Shown here piece after piece: positions 5,951-7,480 of a stretch of DNA of 7,480 nucleotides. The stretch's first letter is position 1. Each line of letters begins with the position of its first letter. Under the pieces are notes generated by a model, which worked only from the letters and a program-made list of their open reading frames with translations, was not told the DNA's origin and searched no databases. Where the stretch lies: the NCBI GenBank assembly GCA_018818755.1, contig JAHIRL010000064.1, positions 1-7,480 on the forward strand, read 5' to 3'. The stretch is from Patescibacteria group bacterium. GTDB lineage: Bacteria; Patescibacteriota; Gracilibacteria; UBA1369; LOWO2-01-FULL-3. The position numbers and the translations under genes were made by a program.

Positions 5951-6595
5951 TTTAATTGGCTCTTTTAAATATTCATTCGCCTTTTTGAAATGTCCGCAAC
6001 CGAAGAATCCCCTGTTGGCGGAAAGTGGTGAGGGGTGCGGGGCTTCGAGAATAAGGTGTTTTTTGCTATCTATTAGGTCTCGTTTGCTGCGGGCGTAATT
6101 GCCCCAGAGCATAAAAACCACGCCTTCTCTCTTGTCGGAGATTGTTTTTACTACGGCGTCTGTGAATGTTTCCCACCCCTTCTTTTGGTGTGAGCCGGCA
6201 CGGTGCGCTACCACGGTTAAAGTGGCGTTAAGGAGGAAAACTCCTTGTTCAGCCCAGCCTTCAAGGTAACCGTCTTTATGATGGATTCCGCCGAGGCTTT
6301 CTTGGATTTCTTTGTAGATATTGATAAGTGAGGGGGGAGTTTGTACTCCTTCCGGCACAGAGAAGCATAGGCCGTGGGCTTGTTTTGGGCCGTGATAAGG
6401 GTCTTGGCCGAGTATTACAACCTTGACCTCGTCTAGTGGGCAATAGTTGAAGGCTGCGAAGATATTTTTTGGTGATGGATATACGGTTTTATTTTTATAT
6501 TCGGATCTGACAAATTCCGCCAATTCTCGAAAATAAGGCTTTGCAAATTCATCTTGGAGAGCTTGTTTCCATGATTGTTCAATGTTTACTTCCAT
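5945..6595 (-). CDS. ung: Uracil-DNA glycosylase, family 1
   Basis: A 216-aa family 1 uracil-DNA glycosylase, of normal length, which removes uracil from DNA to start base-excision repair. All key motifs are present: GQDPYH at 63-68 with catalytic D65; GLCFSVP at 75-81 with F78 for stacking on uracil; PPSL at 87-90; LLNATLTV at 121-128 with N123 for uracil recognition; and HPSPLS at 187-192 with H187, the other catalytic residue. The ATG at 6595 is 9 bp downstream of the stop of the VirD4/TraD-like gene, so the two are probably co-transcribed. There is no well-spaced Shine-Dalgarno sequence; a GGG lies only 3 nt from the ATG. The last Trp codon is the complement of the CCA end of the convergent tRNA, and the TAG stop lies in its acceptor end. 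Confidence 0.97.
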   Translation of the reverse strand: MEVNIEQSWKQALQDEFAKPYFRELAEFVRSEYKNKTVYPSPKNIFAAFNYCPLDEVKVVILGQDPYHGPKQAHGLCFSVPEGVQTPPSLINIYKEIQESLGGIHHKDGYLEGWAEQGVFLLNATLTVVAHRAGSHQKKGWETFTDAVVKTISDKREGVVFMLWGNYARSKRDLIDSKKHLILEAPHPSPLSANRGFFGCGHFKKANEYLKEPIKW

Positions 6596-6604
6596 GCACC
6601 CATT

Positions 6605-7480
6605 CTAGCTTTGTTGTCCGGGTTGTCCAGGCATTTTGGAGATGTCTACCGATGGAGCGTTGAGGTCTATTCCGAGTCTTGTTTGGATTTCCTGGTCTAC
6701 GAATTCTTTTTTGCGTCCGTGTTTTAATCTTGAATATTCTTTTATTATTTTGGCCACTTTTTTGTTTTGGTTTGAGGTATCCCAAATTGTGTTTACTGAG
6801 AAAGGCCTTGAGGTCGTATTGTTAATATTTAGTTTCATGTACATTTTGTAGTTGGAAATTCCAATAACATCTTGTTCACTTAATTCTGGCGCATATTCTT
6901 TTGCTAGGTATTCTGCATCATCGGCGCCAACTTTAAATGAGCATAGTGTTCCCACATTACCAAATACAGCATCGCGAATTTGGGTGCTTGAGTTTCCGTA
7001 TTTGCTTACAACAAGCTGATTGATGTATTGGTGTGCCATGATTAGATTGAGTCGGTATTTACGGGCTTCGGAAAGGATTGAGCAAAAACTGTCTGTGGCA
7101 AAATTTTGGAACTCATCTACATATAGGAAGAAATCTTTGCGGTCTTCTTCCGGAATATCAGCCCTACTCATGGCTGCCATTTGTAGTCTGGCGACGAGTA
7201 CAAGACCAAGCAACTGAGTGTTAAGATCTCCAATTTTTCCTTTTGAGAGTTTTACTAGAAGGATTTTTCGATTGTCCATTATTTCTCTAATATTGAAGGC
7301 TGATTTGGTTTGGCCGATTGTATTTCTCATTATGGAATTTGTGATGAATGGCCCAAATTTTGAAGTGAAGTATGGGATCATCTCTTGTCTTTCGCGGTCT
7401 CCAGTATTGGCATATTCGTTTTGCCAGAAGGATTTAACCACTGGGTTTTTGACCTTTTTTACTTTGTATTTCAAAAATGC
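6605..7480 (-). CDS. VirD4/TraD-like conjugative ATPase, C-terminal part (N-terminus beyond right edge)
   Basis: The frame is open to the right edge (291 residues seen). The first in-window start-like codon, a TTG at 7474, is internal to the open frame and not a credible start. Seen: KILLVKLSKGKIG at 72-84, then Walker B FFLYVDEFQNFA at 117-128 with D122-E123. ARKYRLNLIMAHQY at 139-152 follows, with the Gln of the motor's sensor strand, as in type IV coupling ATPases. FGNVGTLCSFKVG at 173-185 fits the TraM-recognition/TraG-D C-terminal segment. The tail is polar and ends in Pro/Gly/Gln. Walker A should lie upstream, outside the window. Relatives pump DNA or protein through type IV secretion or conjugation channels at the membrane. 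A VirB4/HerA-like relative is the alternative. No relaxase, mating-pair or mobile-element gene is visible nearby, so its role here (DNA uptake, export or remnant conjugation) is open. Confidence 0.8.
   Translation of the reverse strand, partial: AFLKYKVKKVKNPVVKSFWQNEYANTGDRERQEMIPYFTSKFGPFITNSIMRNTIGQTKSAFNIREIMDNRKILLVKLSKGKIGDLNTQLLGLVLVARLQMAAMSRADIPEEDRKDFFLYVDEFQNFATDSFCSILSEARKYRLNLIMAHQYINQLVVSKYGNSSTQIRDAVFGNVGTLCSFKVGADDAEYLAKEYAPELSEQDVIGISNYKMYMKLNINNTTSRPFSVNTIWDTSNQNKKVAKIIKEYSRLKHGRKKEFVDQEIQTRLGIDLNAPSVDISKMPGQPGQQS

Noticed and set aside
5771..5968. A 65-codon plus-strand open frame running across both tRNA genes
   Set aside because: It is fully explained by the two tRNA cloverleaves and has no protein-like features.
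5950..5970. ATTTAA...TTAAAT inverted repeat just after the tRNA pair
   Set aside because: It has only six A/T pairs with a 9-nt loop and no proper T-run, and it lies within ung coding sequence. Not a credible terminator.

Overview
The window looks like chromosomal DNA from a small-genome, moderately AT-rich bacterium, most plausibly a Patescibacteria/CPR lineage. This is an inference. It rests on a short MurC, an FtsB/DivIC-type protein with a KKWWNFFF tail, secreted Ig/Fn3 and PKD proteins (one with an SGPG-TM-RKKR C-terminus), and a VirD4/TraD-like ATPase beside housekeeping genes. All genes read through with the standard code, so UGA is a stop here. That argues against the UGA=Gly lineages (Gracilibacteria and Absconditabacteria in the strict sense).

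Layout, left to right. At 1-325 (minus) is the 5' end of a secreted PKD-domain protein. A 146-bp divergent intergenic region separates it from a 601-aa secreted, C-terminally anchored Ig-like/Fn3 surface protein (472-2277, plus), which has a near-consensus sigma70-type promoter. Next comes a tight plus-strand pair, a YggT-family membrane protein (2338-2628) and cysteinyl-tRNA synthetase cysS (2631-3992), 2 bp apart. cysS converges on murC (3989-5275, minus), and the two stop codons overlap. murC diverges from an FtsB/DivIC-like division protein (5330-5722, plus). A tRNA pair follows, both with CAU anticodons: initiator tRNA-fMet (5775-5849) and an elongator-type tRNA-Met (5874-5950). Convergent to them, and overlapping the last 6 nt of the second tRNA, is ung (5945-6595, minus). 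ung lies 9 bp downstream of the C-terminal part of a VirD4/TraD-like ATPase (6605-7480, minus, running off the right edge).

Functionally the window combines cell surface (PKD and Ig/Fn3 proteins), envelope synthesis and division (murC, FtsB/DivIC-like, YggT), translation (cysS, two tRNAs), DNA repair (ung) and DNA transfer or secretion (the ATPase). Two compositional features run across all of it. The plus strand is G- and T-rich whichever strand is coding, a replication-type skew. None of the six protein starts visible has a convincing Shine-Dalgarno sequence, and several sit very close to a putative -10 box.

I found no CRISPR array, insertion sequence, defence locus or obviously new multi-gene system. 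The items most worth following are the surface protein's C-terminal signal, the SD-less short-leader starts, and the extreme 3'-end packing of convergent genes.
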